Origin: Myxococcales bacterium
GTDB lineage: Bacteria; Myxococcota_A; Bradymonadia; UBA7976; UBA1532
DNA length: 64,000 nt
NCBI GenBank assembly: GCA_020633435.1
Contig: JACKDP010000005.1
Span: 310,001-374,000 of the forward strand
Direction of reading: 5' to 3'
In this document: positions 41,001 to 48,297 of the stretch, piece by piece
How the letters are laid out: every line of letters starts with the position of its first letter
Numbering within the stretch: position 1 is the first letter of the stretch
Notes under the pieces: model-generated
Told to the model about the DNA's origin: nothing
The model's database searches: none
What the model saw: the letters and a program-made list of their open reading frames with translations, nothing else
Made by a program: the position numbers and the translations under genes

Positions 41001-41856
41001 TGGCGGCGCGGCCGGCCACCATGAGCGGGGAGTGGAAGGGCCCGCCGACGGCCAGCCACTCCCACGTCGTGGGGCGGCGATCGGCGGCGACGGCGGCCTG
41101 CAGGGCCTCGAGGGCGGCCGGCTGGCCGCTCACGACGAGGCGCGTGCGGGTGTTGAGCAGCGTCAGGTACAGGCCAGCGCCGGTGCGCGCGACCACCCGG
41201 TCTACGATGGCCTGCAGGGCGGGCTCGTCCAGGCCCGAGACGGCCGCCATGGGGGTGGCCTCGCCGGCCGCCTCGAAGCCCGCGCCGGAGCGCGCCATGT
41301 GGAGGCCCTGCCACGCGAAGTAGCGGACGAGCTCCACGAACCGGCCGGTCTGGACGAGGCCGCCGGGGCTCTCGGCCACGAGCAGCGCGGCCATGAGGCC
41401 CTGGCTGTGGCCCGTCACCGCGCTCACGCCGCCCCGGCGCAGGGCGCCGCTCAGGCCGCGCTCCCACAGGGCGCGGAAGCGGGCCACCTGGGCCACGAAG
41501 ATGAGGGGCTGGGAGACCAGCGTGGAGGTCAGGTAGGCCGCGGGCGGGCGCCGCTCGGGGTGCTCGACCCAGCCCAGCGGGTCGATGCCGGCGTCCACGA
41601 GGCCCGACCAGCGGAAGGCCTGGGCGCCCAGCAGCTCGGCCAGGCCGGCGGAGGCGGCGGCCACGAGGGGGCGCGCGGGGGGGCACTCGGCCAGGACGGC
41701 CGCGATCTCGCCCAGGGCGTCGACGCCCTGGCCCGCGAAGGTCAGCGCGGCGCGGGGGCCGTCAGCGCGCAGCCGCCCCACGAGGGGGGTCCGGGCCGAC
41801 CACTGCAGCCCGTCGTCACCGCCGTCCCGCTCGCCGCTGCTCCCCAGTCGCTCCAT
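32065..41856 (-). CDS. fas: Type I fatty acid synthase, mycobacterial/fungal domain order
   Basis: The protein has 3263 residues. Domains in order: acetyltransferase ('VTGHSQGLM', Ser151); FMN enoyl reductase ('SPVILPGMTPTTVD' near 430, 'HLEGGKAGGHHSWEDL' near 580); dehydratase with a MaoC-like part ('DHNPIH...IVHGMWT' near 1350); malonyl/palmitoyl transferase ('ACGHSVGEYNAL' near 1557); ACP ('FEGVSSRRNQVLLDLG', phosphopantetheine Ser near 1925); ketoreductase ('AVVSGASPGSIALE' near 2295); ketosynthase ('VGACATAAVSLEEG' Cys near 2906, 'YKHDTSTLANDLNEN', 'TLTGHSKGGAAAW'). This is the order of the Corynebacteria/Mycobacteria and fungal enzymes, and the C-terminal transferase of fungi is replaced by the adjacent acpS. 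Residues about 2045-2070 are Arg/Pro-rich, probably from a local double frame change. The start is ATG 41856. Confidence 0.93.
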   Translation of the reverse strand: MERLGSSGERDGGDDGLQWSARTPLVGRLRADGPRAALTFAGQGVDALGEIAAVLAECPPARPLVAAASAGLAELLGAQAFRWSGLVDAGIDPLGWVEHPERRPPAAYLTSTLVSQPLIFVAQVARFRALWERGLSGALRRGGVSAVTGHSQGLMAALLVAESPGGLVQTGRFVELVRYFAWQGLHMARSGAGFEAAGEATPMAAVSGLDEPALQAIVDRVVARTGAGLYLTLLNTRTRLVVSGQPAALEALQAAVAADRRPTTWEWLAVGGPFHSPLMVAGRAAMAETLAAEGLRFDAAALALPLLDPADGARLNDVADLAGALLDSQFTRPVRWADTMRALVADGQADVVLDCGPGDGVARLTSVALRGAGVPVAALTTTAGREVLFTAGAAPAPSPRGADFAPGVARLPDGRLVLDNRYTRATGESPVILPGMTPTTVDTAIVAAAANGGFTAELAGGGQPTAGVLAQRLAELAARLAPGRTATFNALYLDRHLWNLHLGTEGRVLEAIRAGAPLAGVTISAGIPPVDEAVALLDALVAAGARVNAFKPGTVAQVEQVLRIAAAAPHHTLFVHLEGGKAGGHHSWEDLDALLLATWHRLRAAPNVILCVGGGIGDEARATALLTGTWAEAHGQPALPVDAILLGTVAMACAEAATATAVKQALVAAPGTPAWVQTGESSGGITSGKSGLNADIHYLDNAAARCGRLLDAVAGDAAAVAAQRDAIIAALAATARPYFGDIERMTWQAAAERLVGLLAVGRGGPGEEGVWPDPSYRARVADFLRLAEARLAVAPTPSVVDDLADPVATLAALVARHPTAATERVHPADARAFVHQICARPGKPVCFVPVIDADVRRWYKADSLWQAHDDRYGADGVLVIPGPEAVAGIRRADEPVADLLGRFEAACVTARLESGITPVDRPRRAAFVAPALAGVRTDRVGAELRLRAGADADATAWLDAVAARYHGPVAALCGAAALVEDRRRRPNPVRLIAQAALDATLRLTLDGDALTALRWTSGDGAECLTLTATDAGAVELCLHPAALPDGRGGAPWRLTLAAGPLDGLRTVHVAADAARDALRALYLGALFDDAPAPVALFATATDTVVVDDARARAHGGLTGHPGVADELAFSLAWRPLFRVIAGDELAPGLLRLVHLDQSVEIVGAWPPAAGEALVAEARVTRVEDAATGRTIRAVATLRRGDAVVARLASGFFIRGDHGDTPWATRAREHVVEALAPLDAGSLAFLADHGWLTLAPPLASGDVVTVDATLTEDRPRAGAARHTATGALRVGDRVVGTLALDATGAGEHPVRALIDLLAAPSTRVDTPARRLAATTVHCPARLDAFAEVGLDHNPIHRSPAFARLAGLDQPIVHGMWTAARLHAFALARLAGGRRERLEGWTVRFTAPALPGDALALEARRVGTEGGALHVELVARGPRGPVARATARLLPPRTALLFPGQGIQRQGMGMEGYARSAAARAVWDRADACTRDRLGFSILRVVRENPKTLLVNGETHRHPEGVLHLTRFTQPAMAVLAMAQVAELRAAGVLPADAIACGHSVGEYNALAAVIEVLPLEAVVEIVYQRGTVMHRFVPRDAAGRSPYAMGVIRPNLAGLDQAGALDLVDEIANETGRFLQVVNHNVRDRQYAVTGHVDALEALAARLAARSSARRPAYVPVPGVDVPFHSDVLRDGVAAFRATLEDRLPATVDPARLVDRYVPNLVALPFRLEPAFAEAMLAVTGSPVIEALLAGWDEAARAPSALARTLLVELLAWQFASPVRWIETQELLIRGADAGGLGAERALEVGVGYQPTVANMMRQTLQSLDAAGVEVLNIEADALRVLARDEDEAPAPEAPAAPAAPPVAAAPVVAAPVAEVAPAPAAAVAAVADQPISTGEALKTLLALQARVRPEQIRDDETIDGLFEGVSSRRNQVLLDLGVEFEPGTLDAAHEVPIAALAAELARRARRYTHPGPYLQAAQDEALRRVLGRAGLVRKDAVAHLESTWSAGPGQIGGVLDALALEAREGASGRGGALGLLADAAPTQRARRPGRARPGRRGVRRPHRRPLARRQAAGGAGGTVDAAAVRALEDRLVGADGVLLQSARDLAARLGHPFPGAPAPAGPHPDTVALAALEAEHGAGYAELVAPRFDARKHLPLLDNLPFARRDVARLYHEARRGHDVAEAAARLAPWVQAAPLVAQTAAWYADRAQRAGDAALAATLAGLATRPASPRPLQPTRPVVDVRADGRLVARDVPDPQAPDLAAFLAGLGDAVRADDAAVDARLRSANPLEFQGRTAVVSGASPGSIALEMVRALLRGGARVVVTTTTHTRARRRFYRQVFRQEAGPGAELHVVPANMASFTDVDALVDWLFDARTEQAGATVRVVKPAFSPDLLLPFGALGDAATLDRLDGRALAALRVMLVGVERLIARVARRHLAQGVPAGGCHVVLPLSPNHGAFGGDGAYAEAKAALEVLLTRWHSEHDAWGRAVTLCGARIGWVRGTGLMDANDAVAARLEAATGLRTFSTPEMGHLLAALCTEPVRAAAARRPLQVDLTAGFDAITDLRGVVGGLRAALADEAAAAKRHDGLRRAEASRLDPTPPAALVTPAPAWPPRDAPAPAVAWPATAASPREQVVIVGFGEVGPCGSARTRFDLEVSDELSPASVLELAWMTGLVRYERAGFVDAATGEPVPEAGLAARYGEAVRQRVGIRWIEPGGHHDPSRLPVHATVYLDRDFTFPVSSRAEAEAFAAADAEGTQVGYDARAETWTVTRRAGSEVKVLRHARLTRQVAGILPEGFDFSRFGVPADMAERVDPVALFNLIATVDAFRQAGLDPEELLAHVHPARVANTQGAGIGGMASLRRLYQDHILGNARQGDVLQETLINVAAAYVVQTYVGSYGAMAHPVGACATAAVSLEEGLDKILAGKAEVVVAGGFDDIGPEGAVGFADMDATADSDEMVALGLEPDELSRANDARRRGFVEAQGGGTLLLARGDVALRLGLPVYGVLAWAGSFGDGIQQSVPAPGMGALAAALGGPASPLGEALARHGLTADDVALVYKHDTSTLANDLNENALHHRMQAALGRTPGNPLFVVSQKTLTGHSKGGAAAWQVHGALQALGSGVIPGNRNLDAVDPAMAAYSHMAFTDESLTASEPLRAAVVTSLGFGHVSAVALVLHPEAFRATLDPVARAAWEATAAERVDRGWRERAAVWMDEAPHFTKRQHRRFQAADGSRAQADEEAAMLLDPAARLGAAGVFRGGPTP

Positions 41857-41874
41857 GGCTCCCCCGATCTCACT

Positions 41875-41888
41875 AGACTGATTGGTCT
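41875..41888. promoter_or_regulatory. Candidate TetR-type operator upstream of fas
   Basis: AGACTGATTGGTCT is an inverted repeat (AGAC / GTCT around 6 bp) starting about 19 bp before the fas ATG. Its place, between the tetR gene and the operon, fits a regulator-binding site. No second copy was found near tetR. Confidence 0.4.
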
Positions 41889-42022
41889 GGTTGACGGGGC
41901 GGATCGTGGCGGATAAGTGCGAGAATGCAAGCGAAATCGAGCCTGTACCCGACGCGCGTGCGGATCGGCGATGCGGAAGTGCAGGGCTGGCGGGGCCTGG
42001 CGGCGCTGGCCCCCGAGTCGCG

Positions 42023-42658
42023 CTACTGGACCGGCGCGTCGGGTGCGACGTGGGGCAGGTACTGGAACAGGCGGCCGAGCAGGGCCATGAACATGGAGAC
42101 GTTGTCGACGGCGTGGGCCCGCTCGGGGTCCGCGCCGTCCTGGACGACGAGGCCGAGGTAGGCCCCGAAGATGGTGGCGGCGATGGCCTGCAGCTCGCCC
42201 TCGGAGCAGCGGCCGGCGACGGCGGGGCGCAGGATGGAGGCGATGGCGGACCGGGCGCGGCGGTGGAACTTGGAGACGGCGGCCTGCAGCTCGGGCTCGC
42301 GGCTGCCCTGGGCGATGAACTCGAGCCAGAGGGGCACGATGACGCGGCCGCGCTTCACCTCGCGCTTGAGGGCCTCGGTGATGGCGGCCACGTAGTCGGC
42401 GTCGATGACCGCCTCCTCGAACTGCTCGTAGAGCTGGTCCATCACCTCGCGGGTCCACGTCTCCAGGATGTCGACGAAGACCTCCTGCTTGGAGGCGTAG
42501 TGCCAGTAGAACGAGCCCTTCGAGGCGCCGGCGGCGGCGCAGATGTCGTCCACGGACGTGGCGTGGAAGCCCCCGGCCCGGAAGCAGTCGTAGGCTGCCC
42601 GGCGGATCTCTTCGCGCTTGCTCTCGCCCGTCCGGTTGCGGCGGCGGGGTGCGGCCAT
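42023..42658 (-). CDS. TetR-family transcriptional regulator of the lipid cluster
   Basis: This 211-residue protein has an N-terminal helix-turn-helix at about residues 12-60 ('EEIRRAAYDCFRAGGFHATS', 'IDDICAAAGASKGSFYWHYA' type pattern) and an all-helical ligand domain. ATG 42658 has GGAGG upstream. A longer frame to 42712 is unlikely. It lies 166 bp upstream of fas on the same strand. TetR regulators next to fatty acid genes often sense acyl-CoA, so control of the fas-acpS-carboxylase operon is the natural inference. A candidate operator lies at 41875-41888. Confidence 0.88.
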   Translation of the reverse strand: MAAPRRRNRTGESKREEIRRAAYDCFRAGGFHATSVDDICAAAGASKGSFYWHYASKQEVFVDILETWTREVMDQLYEQFEEAVIDADYVAAITEALKREVKRGRVIVPLWLEFIAQGSREPELQAAVSKFHRRARSAIASILRPAVAGRCSEGELQAIAATIFGAYLGLVVQDGADPERAHAVDNVSMFMALLGRLFQYLPHVAPDAPVQ

Positions 42659-42891
42659 GGGGTCCTCCCGGTCGTCGCCCCCCGAGTAGCCTGCCACCGC
42701 CCGGGGTGTCAATCCGCTGGCAAACCCGGCGGTCCAGCCGCGTCCCTGGCCCGCACCAGGAGGAGGCCGGGATGACGCGGTGGATCGCGATGATTCTGCT
42801 GCCCGCGCGCCGGGGGGAGACCCCGCGACGCAGCGAGCGGCGCTCTGGGCAGCCCGAGGGCCGCCCGCACGATGTCGAAGGAGAAGGGGGG
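42659..42891. other. Gap between tetR and tRNA-Leu
   Basis: The gap is 233 bp and should hold the tetR promoter near 42660-42720. An AGGAGG followed by ATG at 42772 opens a 56-codon plus-strand frame, but it runs antisense through the tRNA and has no recognisable product. Confidence 0.4.
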
Positions 42892-42975
42892 TACCGGAGG
42901 TCGGGCTCGAACCGACACACCCTCTCGGGTACCGGATTTTGAGTCCGGCGCGTCTACCAGTTTCACCACTCCGGC
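42892..42975 (-). tRNA. tRNA-Leu (anticodon CAA)
   Basis: The reverse complement gives a type II tRNA of 84 nt. It has acceptor GCCGGAG / CTCCGGT, an anticodon loop CTCAAAA (CAA, reads TTG), a long variable arm (about TACCCGAGAGGGTG) and a T arm with GGTTCGAGCCC. CCA is not encoded: the genome reads CCC there. Confidence 0.93.
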
Positions 42976-43029
42976 GCGGGCAGCAGACTACGGGACGCCG
43001 GCGGGCGGGTCAACTGGCGATGCGGCGCC

Positions 43030-44577
43030 TCAGTGGGCGGCGGCCGCGCCGCTCTTCGGCTTCGCGTGCCAGAGGCGGGCCGCCAGCACCAGGCCGATGA
43101 GGGCCAGGGGCACCATGGAGACGGGCCACCAGATCCAGTTGTCGGGGTTGGTGGCGGCGCCGGTGATCTTGCCGGCGGCGTCGAGCTCCTGCTTCGGCAG
43201 GATGACGGAGTAGAGGATCGACATGAAGCCGGTGCCCAGGTAGACGAAGCCGTCGATGATGCCCACGGCGACGCCCACGTTCTGCTTGCCGCCGAAGTCC
43301 ATGCTGGCGGTGCCCGAGAGCATGCCGTGGACGCCGATGACGCACATGGACATGAAGACGACGAGCCAGCCCACCACCGGGGTGGTGTAGGCGAACGTCA
43401 GGGCGATGCCGCCGCCGAGCATGGCGCCGTAGAGCACGGCCGCCACCGGCCCGCGGCGCGACTGGAACAGGTGGTCGGAGATGGTGCCGGCGAAGACGCC
43501 GCCCATGATCCCCGCGCAGCACAGCAGCATGCCCCAGTTGTCGTAGACCCAGTCCGACTTGAGGTGGAGCGTCGCGTCCGTCTGCTTCGCGAAGATGCGG
43601 TACCACTGCATGATCGCCTGCCGCAGGAAGCCCGAGCAGAACTCCACCAGCGCGATGGTCACGATGATGGGGTTTCGCATCATCATCTTGAAGACGACCA
43701 CGGCGCCGAGGCGCGGCCCGTCCGTCGAGGCGTCCGCGGTGTCGATGTCGGCCAGGCCGGCGTCGGCCGGGGTGTTCGCCACCATGAAGACGTCGACCAC
43801 CAGGAAGAGGGCCAGGGCGATGGCCGGGACGATGAAGACCCAGTGCAGCGGCAGGGCGGCCACGATCATCGCGCCGACGTCGAAGGCGAAGTAGATGCCG
43901 AGGGAGATGAGGATGCCGAAGATGGCGCCGAACACCCCGCGCTCGCGCACATGGAACCAGGGGGCGTTGCACTTGACGATGGCCACGGCGCCGAAGCTCT
44001 GGAAGTACATGTTGGCGGCGTAGAGCAGGGCGAAGATCCAGAAGAAGTGGGCGCCGACGAACTTCGCGCCCTCGCCGCCGCCCAGCAGCATCCAGGTGCA
44101 CAGGCCCATGAGCGCGTTGGCCACGAAGGCCCCGCCCGCCCCCGCGATGATGGCCTTCTTGCCGCCGTAGCGGTCGGTGAGGGGGCCGTTGATGACGAAG
44201 GACACGCCGTAGACGACGGTGCCGATGGCGAAGATCTGGCCGAAGACGGCGTTGCTCATCAGGGGGCCGCCGGCCGCGTCCTTCATGTTCTCGAACACGG
44301 ACTTGGCGACGGTCAGGTTGTAGCGGCCCATGTAGAGGAACATGTAGGTCAGGCCGAGGGGCAGCCAGTTCATCAGGCGGCGGCGGCGGTAGGCGTCGGT
44401 GTGCACGACGCCCTCGACCCGCGGCAGGCGGGCGACCACGACGGCCACCACGACCAGCAGCACCAGGATGGGGGAGAGCTTCTCCAGGAAGCCGGGCTCG
44501 TCGGCCCCCGGGGCCGCCGCCAGGGCGGGCGCCGCGAGGGCGCTGAGGAAGAGGAGCACGCCTGCGAGTCGGGTCAT
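43030..44577 (-). CDS. GlpT/UhpT-type MFS transporter
   Basis: This is a 515-residue major-facilitator protein with about 12 membrane segments. 'MFLYMGRYNLTVAKSVFENM' and 'INGPLTDRYGGKKAI' match the organophosphate:phosphate antiporter branch (GlpT, UhpT), including the Arg used for phosphate binding. It has an extra N-terminal hydrophobic stretch ('LAGVLLFLSALAAPALAAAP') that reads like a cleavable signal peptide, plus one more helix before the usual start. The likely substrate is glycerol-3-phosphate or a sugar phosphate. It is divergent from aat across about 135 bp. Confidence 0.85.
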   Translation of the reverse strand: MTRLAGVLLFLSALAAPALAAAPGADEPGFLEKLSPILVLLVVVAVVVARLPRVEGVVHTDAYRRRRLMNWLPLGLTYMFLYMGRYNLTVAKSVFENMKDAAGGPLMSNAVFGQIFAIGTVVYGVSFVINGPLTDRYGGKKAIIAGAGGAFVANALMGLCTWMLLGGGEGAKFVGAHFFWIFALLYAANMYFQSFGAVAIVKCNAPWFHVRERGVFGAIFGILISLGIYFAFDVGAMIVAALPLHWVFIVPAIALALFLVVDVFMVANTPADAGLADIDTADASTDGPRLGAVVVFKMMMRNPIIVTIALVEFCSGFLRQAIMQWYRIFAKQTDATLHLKSDWVYDNWGMLLCCAGIMGGVFAGTISDHLFQSRRGPVAAVLYGAMLGGGIALTFAYTTPVVGWLVVFMSMCVIGVHGMLSGTASMDFGGKQNVGVAVGIIDGFVYLGTGFMSILYSVILPKQELDAAGKITGAATNPDNWIWWPVSMVPLALIGLVLAARLWHAKPKSGAAAAH

Positions 44578-44713
44578 GGATGCGTCCTTCGGCTGCCTGG
44601 GCTCTTCGCCTTGTACCGTGAAGCCCGCGCGCTGGCCATGCTTCTCTGCCCGTTCACGCCTTCGTCACCGGGCGGTTTTCCTGGCCGGCGCCTTCCGCTA
44701 CGATCACGTCACC

Positions 44714-45421
44714 TTGCCGATCTTCCGCCTCAACGAGCGCCTGGTCTTCCCCGATCCGTTCCTCGCCGACGAGCGGTCCGGCATCCTTGCGGTCGGCGGC
44801 GACCTCTCCCCGCGGCGCCTGCTGCTGGCCTACTCCCAGGGCATCTTCCCCTGGTACGACGAGGCCGAGAGCCCCATCCTCTGGCACTCGCCGCTCTGGC
44901 GAATGGTGTTGCGTCCCGAGGACTTGCACGTCGGACGGACGACGGAGAAGTGGATCCGTCGGGGGGTCTACACCCTGCGCTACGACCACGCCTGGCCCGA
45001 GGTCATCGCCCGCTGTGCCACCGTGCCGCGCCCCGGGCAGGACGGGACGTGGCTCAACCGCGACATGGCCCGGGCCTACACGCGCCTGTTCGAGCTGGGC
45101 CACGCCCACAGCGCGGAGGCGTGGCGCGACGGCAAGCTGGTGGGCGGCCTGTACGGCGTGACGCTCGGCGGCGTCTTCTTCGGGGAGTCCATGTTCTCCC
45201 TCGAGCCCAACGCCTCCAAGGTGGTCTTCTGCTCGCTGGTGCCGGCCCTCGCGGCCCTCGGCTATACCCTCGTGGACTGCCAGGTCTACACCGAGCACCT
45301 CGCCCGCTTCGGCGCGACGGAGTGGCCGAAGGCCCGCTTCCAGGCCGCCCTGGTCGAGGGGCTGCGCGTCCGGCCCACGGCCGTCTGGCCCCGCACGCCG
45401 CCCCCGGCGGACGCCTCGTGA
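44714..45421 (+). CDS. aat: Leucyl/phenylalanyl-tRNA-protein transferase
   Basis: This 235-residue protein matches the family length. 'LAVGGDLSPRRLLLAYSQGI' followed by 'FPWYDE' is the family signature; 'WRMVLRPEDLHV', 'AYTRLFELGHAHS', 'GLYGVTLGGVFFGESMFS' and 'YTLVDCQVYTEHLARFGA' follow in order. The enzyme adds Leu or Phe from tRNA to N-terminal Lys or Arg, marking proteins for ClpS/ClpAP. TTG 44714 is chosen as the start because the conserved domain begins at once. No strong Shine-Dalgarno is visible. Confidence 0.93.
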   Translation: MPIFRLNERLVFPDPFLADERSGILAVGGDLSPRRLLLAYSQGIFPWYDEAESPILWHSPLWRMVLRPEDLHVGRTTEKWIRRGVYTLRYDHAWPEVIARCATVPRPGQDGTWLNRDMARAYTRLFELGHAHSAEAWRDGKLVGGLYGVTLGGVFFGESMFSLEPNASKVVFCSLVPALAALGYTLVDCQVYTEHLARFGATEWPKARFQAALVEGLRVRPTAVWPRTPPPADAS

Positions 45422-45490
45422 TTTGACATTTCCGGGCCGCGGCCCGAAGGTGCGCCCCGGCAGGCGTTACGGTCTGGGAGCGAAATCGAC

Positions 45491-47149
45491 GTGTGGCTAC
45501 GCAGCGCGCGAGGCGCCTTCTTCGCTCCGCTCCTCGGGGTCCTGGCGGCGACGCCCGCCCTGGCCGAGGAGGGGCCCCTGGCCCTCTCCCTGGCCGAGGC
45601 GCTCGAGCTGGCTGCCGCGCGCAGCCACGCCGTCGCGCGGGCCCGGATGGACGTGGAGTCCACGGACACGCAGGTGAAGGAGGCGCGGTCGGCGGTCTAC
45701 CCGCGGGTCGACGCCAGCGTCCGCTACACGCGGACCTTCGAGACGCCCAACCCGTTCGCCGGGTCGGGCGCCAGCGGCATCCTGGGCGGCCTGTTCTCCG
45801 TCAACTGGCTCGAGTTCAACGAGCGCGCCCGCTCCGACGCCGATCCGACCACGAACCCCGTGACCTTTGACGAGTTCATCCGGCGGCAGAACGAGGGGCT
45901 GGCGGCGGCGGGCATCGAGCAGGATCCCGACGCCAACCCGTTCCTCGTGGAGAACGAGCTGGCGGCGTCGCTCTCCATCAACCAGGTGCTCTACAACGGC
46001 GCGGCCTTCGCGGCGCTGGACGGGGCCGAGGCGGCCCGCTCCCAGGTGGCGGCGGGCGTCGAGGTGGAGGCCCTGCGCACGGTGGATCAGGCCAGCCGCG
46101 CCTACCTGGGCACGCTGCTGGCCGACGCCCGGGTGGCGGTGCTGGAGGCGAGCGTGGGCCGCGTCGAGGAGTCCCTGGAGGACACCCGCCGGCTGGTGGC
46201 CCAGGGGGTCGAGCCCCAGTTCCAGCAGCTCACCGCCGAGGTCGAGCTGGCCAACCTGGAGACGCAGCGCATCCAGGCCACGGACGCCGCCGAGAGCGCG
46301 CGGGAGGGCATGCTGCTGCTGCTCGACCTGCCCGCCGGCCGCGAGCTGAAGCTCACCGACGCCCTGCACCTGGGCACGGCGTTCTCGCTGCCGAGCGTGG
46401 ACCGCGCGGCGGCCCTGAAGCTCGCCCGGGAGCAGCGGCCCGACCTGCGCCAGCTCCGCCTGGCCATGGGCAGCGCCGATCTGCAGGCCGAGGTGGCCCG
46501 GGCGGCCTTCGAGCCGGTCCTGAGCGCCTTCGCCAACCTGAGCTACATCGGCCGCGTCCCCGACAACCGCGAGACCACCGTCAGCGATCCGATGGATCCC
46601 TTCGCGTTCTCGAAGGACGAGAAGGGCATCTTCGACAGCAGCTACTGGAACGCGAACATCACGGCGGGCCTGTCGCTGTCGTGGAACCTCTTCGCCGGCT
46701 ACGCCGACGAGGCGCGGGTCGAGCGCGCCCAGGTGCAGCGGCGCCAGATCGAGGACGCCATCGCCGCCCTCGACAGCGCCATCGCCGTCGAGGTGGATCA
46801 GGCCGTGCGGGCCATCGAGACGGCGGCCGCCCGCATCCGCACCCAGGAGAAGAACCTGGCGCGGGCCGATCAGGCCTACGAGCACGCCCGCGCGCGGGTG
46901 CGCGAGGGCGTCAGCACCCGGCTGGAGCTGCGCCAGGCCTCCCAGCAGCTCGACGAGACGCGCTTCAACCACCTCCAGGCGGTCCATGACTACCTGGTGG
47001 CCTATGTCCGCTACGAGGTCGCCGTGGGGCAGCGCCCCGGCACCGACCTGCCCATCGCCCCCGCGGGCGCGCCGGCGGGCGCCACCGACGAGGGCGCGGC
47101 CCCGTCCGATGAGGCCCCTGCCGCCCCCGGCCCCGAGGTACAGCCATGA
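45491..47149 (+). CDS. TolC-family outer membrane efflux protein
   Basis: This 552-residue protein has a signal peptide ending 'AATPALAEE'. The mature part has two repeats of long helices with beta-barrel strands, typical of the outer membrane factor family: 'LSLAEALELAAARSHAVARA' at the start, 'ELAASLSINQVLYNG' and 'GLSLSWNLFAGYADEARVER' before the strands, and 'ARVREGVSTRLELRQASQQL' near the end. It forms the outer channel of the efflux pump encoded by the next two genes. GTG 45491 is the start. Its stop overlaps the membrane-fusion gene by ATGA. Confidence 0.92.
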   Translation: MWLRSARGAFFAPLLGVLAATPALAEEGPLALSLAEALELAAARSHAVARARMDVESTDTQVKEARSAVYPRVDASVRYTRTFETPNPFAGSGASGILGGLFSVNWLEFNERARSDADPTTNPVTFDEFIRRQNEGLAAAGIEQDPDANPFLVENELAASLSINQVLYNGAAFAALDGAEAARSQVAAGVEVEALRTVDQASRAYLGTLLADARVAVLEASVGRVEESLEDTRRLVAQGVEPQFQQLTAEVELANLETQRIQATDAAESAREGMLLLLDLPAGRELKLTDALHLGTAFSLPSVDRAAALKLAREQRPDLRQLRLAMGSADLQAEVARAAFEPVLSAFANLSYIGRVPDNRETTVSDPMDPFAFSKDEKGIFDSSYWNANITAGLSLSWNLFAGYADEARVERAQVQRRQIEDAIAALDSAIAVEVDQAVRAIETAAARIRTQEKNLARADQAYEHARARVREGVSTRLELRQASQQLDETRFNHLQAVHDYLVAYVRYEVAVGQRPGTDLPIAPAGAPAGATDEGAAPSDEAPAAPGPEVQP

Positions 47150-48297
47150 GGTTCGCCGTCCTGATCGTCGCCATCGCCCTGGTCGCCTGCCAGCCGCCGG
47201 GGGAGGGGGGAGGCCAGGCGCCGCCCTCCCAGGCGCCCGCGAGCGAGGCCCCGCGGCCGGTGCGGCTGCTGACGCTGGCCCCGCGCGCCTTCTCGGAGCG
47301 CATCGAGGTCACGGGGACGCTCAAGGCCCCCGACGACGTGACGGTGGCCGCCCGGGGCGCTGGGACGATCACCTACCTGCGGGAGCGCGGCGAGCGCGTG
47401 CAGGCGGGGGACGTCATCGCCCGCGTGGATCCGGCCCTGCCGAGCGCCGGGGCGGCCCAGGCGGCGGCCCAGGTGTCGGTGGCCGAGGCGGGCCTGCGCC
47501 TGGCCGAGGACACCCTCAAGCGCCAGAAGCCCTTGTTTGATCAGGGGATTGTCAGCGCGCTCGAGTTCCGCCGGCTGCAGGCCCAGGTGGACCAGGCCCG
47601 CGCCCAGCTCCGCCAGGCCCAGGCCGTCGCGTCCCAGGCGCGCACCCAGGTGACCTACACCACCGTCGAGGCGCCCTTCGCGGGCGTCATCGAGGAGCGC
47701 TTCTGCGAGCGCGGCGGTCAGCTCGCCCCGGGGGCCCCCGTGGTGCGGCTGGTGAGCTCGGCCCGCCTGAAGATCGACGCCGGGGTGCCCGAGCGCTACG
47801 CCCGCGACGTGCGCGTGGGCGACGAGGCCCGCGTCTCGCTGGCCGCCTACCAGCTCCCGCCGCGGCAGGCCGCCGTGACGTTCGTGGGGCAGGCCATCGA
47901 TCCGGCCAACCGGACGTTCTCGGTGGAGTTCAACCTGGACAACCCCGACGGCGCCCTCAAGCCCGAGATGACCGTGCGCGTCATCCTCAACCGCGCCGCC
48001 CGGGCCGACGCCCTGGTGGTGCCGCAGACCGCCATCGTGCGGGATGTGGACGGGGCCAGCGTCTTCACCGTGACCAACGGCGTCGCCCGGCAGGTGAAGG
48101 TGGAGGTCGGCGGCAGCGCGGACGGCGAGTGCGAGATCCTGGAGGGCCTGGAGCCCGGGATGCAGGTCGTGGTGCGCGGCCAGGCCAACCTCACGACCGG
48201 CACGGCGGTGCGGGTGGATGACGAGGCCAGCGAGGTGGTCGAGGCGAAGCCGGCCGCGGCGGCCTCGGGCGCGCCCGCCAGCGAGGTGGCGCCGTGA
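47146..48297 (+). CDS. RND efflux membrane fusion lipoprotein
   Basis: This is a 383-residue HlyD/AcrA-type adaptor. The signal 'VLIVAIALVAC' points to lipidation at the Cys. Lipoyl, coiled-coil and beta-barrel parts follow: 'TGTLKAPDDVTVAARGAGTI', 'QVDQARAQLRQAQAVASQAR', 'TVEAPFAGVIEERFCERGGQ' and 'MTVRVILNRAARADALVVPQ'. It links the RND pump in the inner membrane to the TolC protein. Both ends overlap their neighbours by 4 nt, so the three subunits should be made in balance. Confidence 0.93.
   Translation: MRFAVLIVAIALVACQPPGEGGGQAPPSQAPASEAPRPVRLLTLAPRAFSERIEVTGTLKAPDDVTVAARGAGTITYLRERGERVQAGDVIARVDPALPSAGAAQAAAQVSVAEAGLRLAEDTLKRQKPLFDQGIVSALEFRRLQAQVDQARAQLRQAQAVASQARTQVTYTTVEAPFAGVIEERFCERGGQLAPGAPVVRLVSSARLKIDAGVPERYARDVRVGDEARVSLAAYQLPPRQAAVTFVGQAIDPANRTFSVEFNLDNPDGALKPEMTVRVILNRAARADALVVPQTAIVRDVDGASVFTVTNGVARQVKVEVGGSADGECEILEGLEPGMQVVVRGQANLTTGTAVRVDDEASEVVEAKPAAAASGAPASEVAP

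Noticed and set aside
42772..42942. 56-codon plus-strand frame with a good AGGAGG site
   Set aside because: It runs antisense through tRNA-Leu and the product has no recognisable pattern.
42892..42975. tRNA-Leu as an integration site for a genomic island carrying FAS I
   Set aside because: No second copy of the tRNA 3' end and no integrase gene were found in the window.
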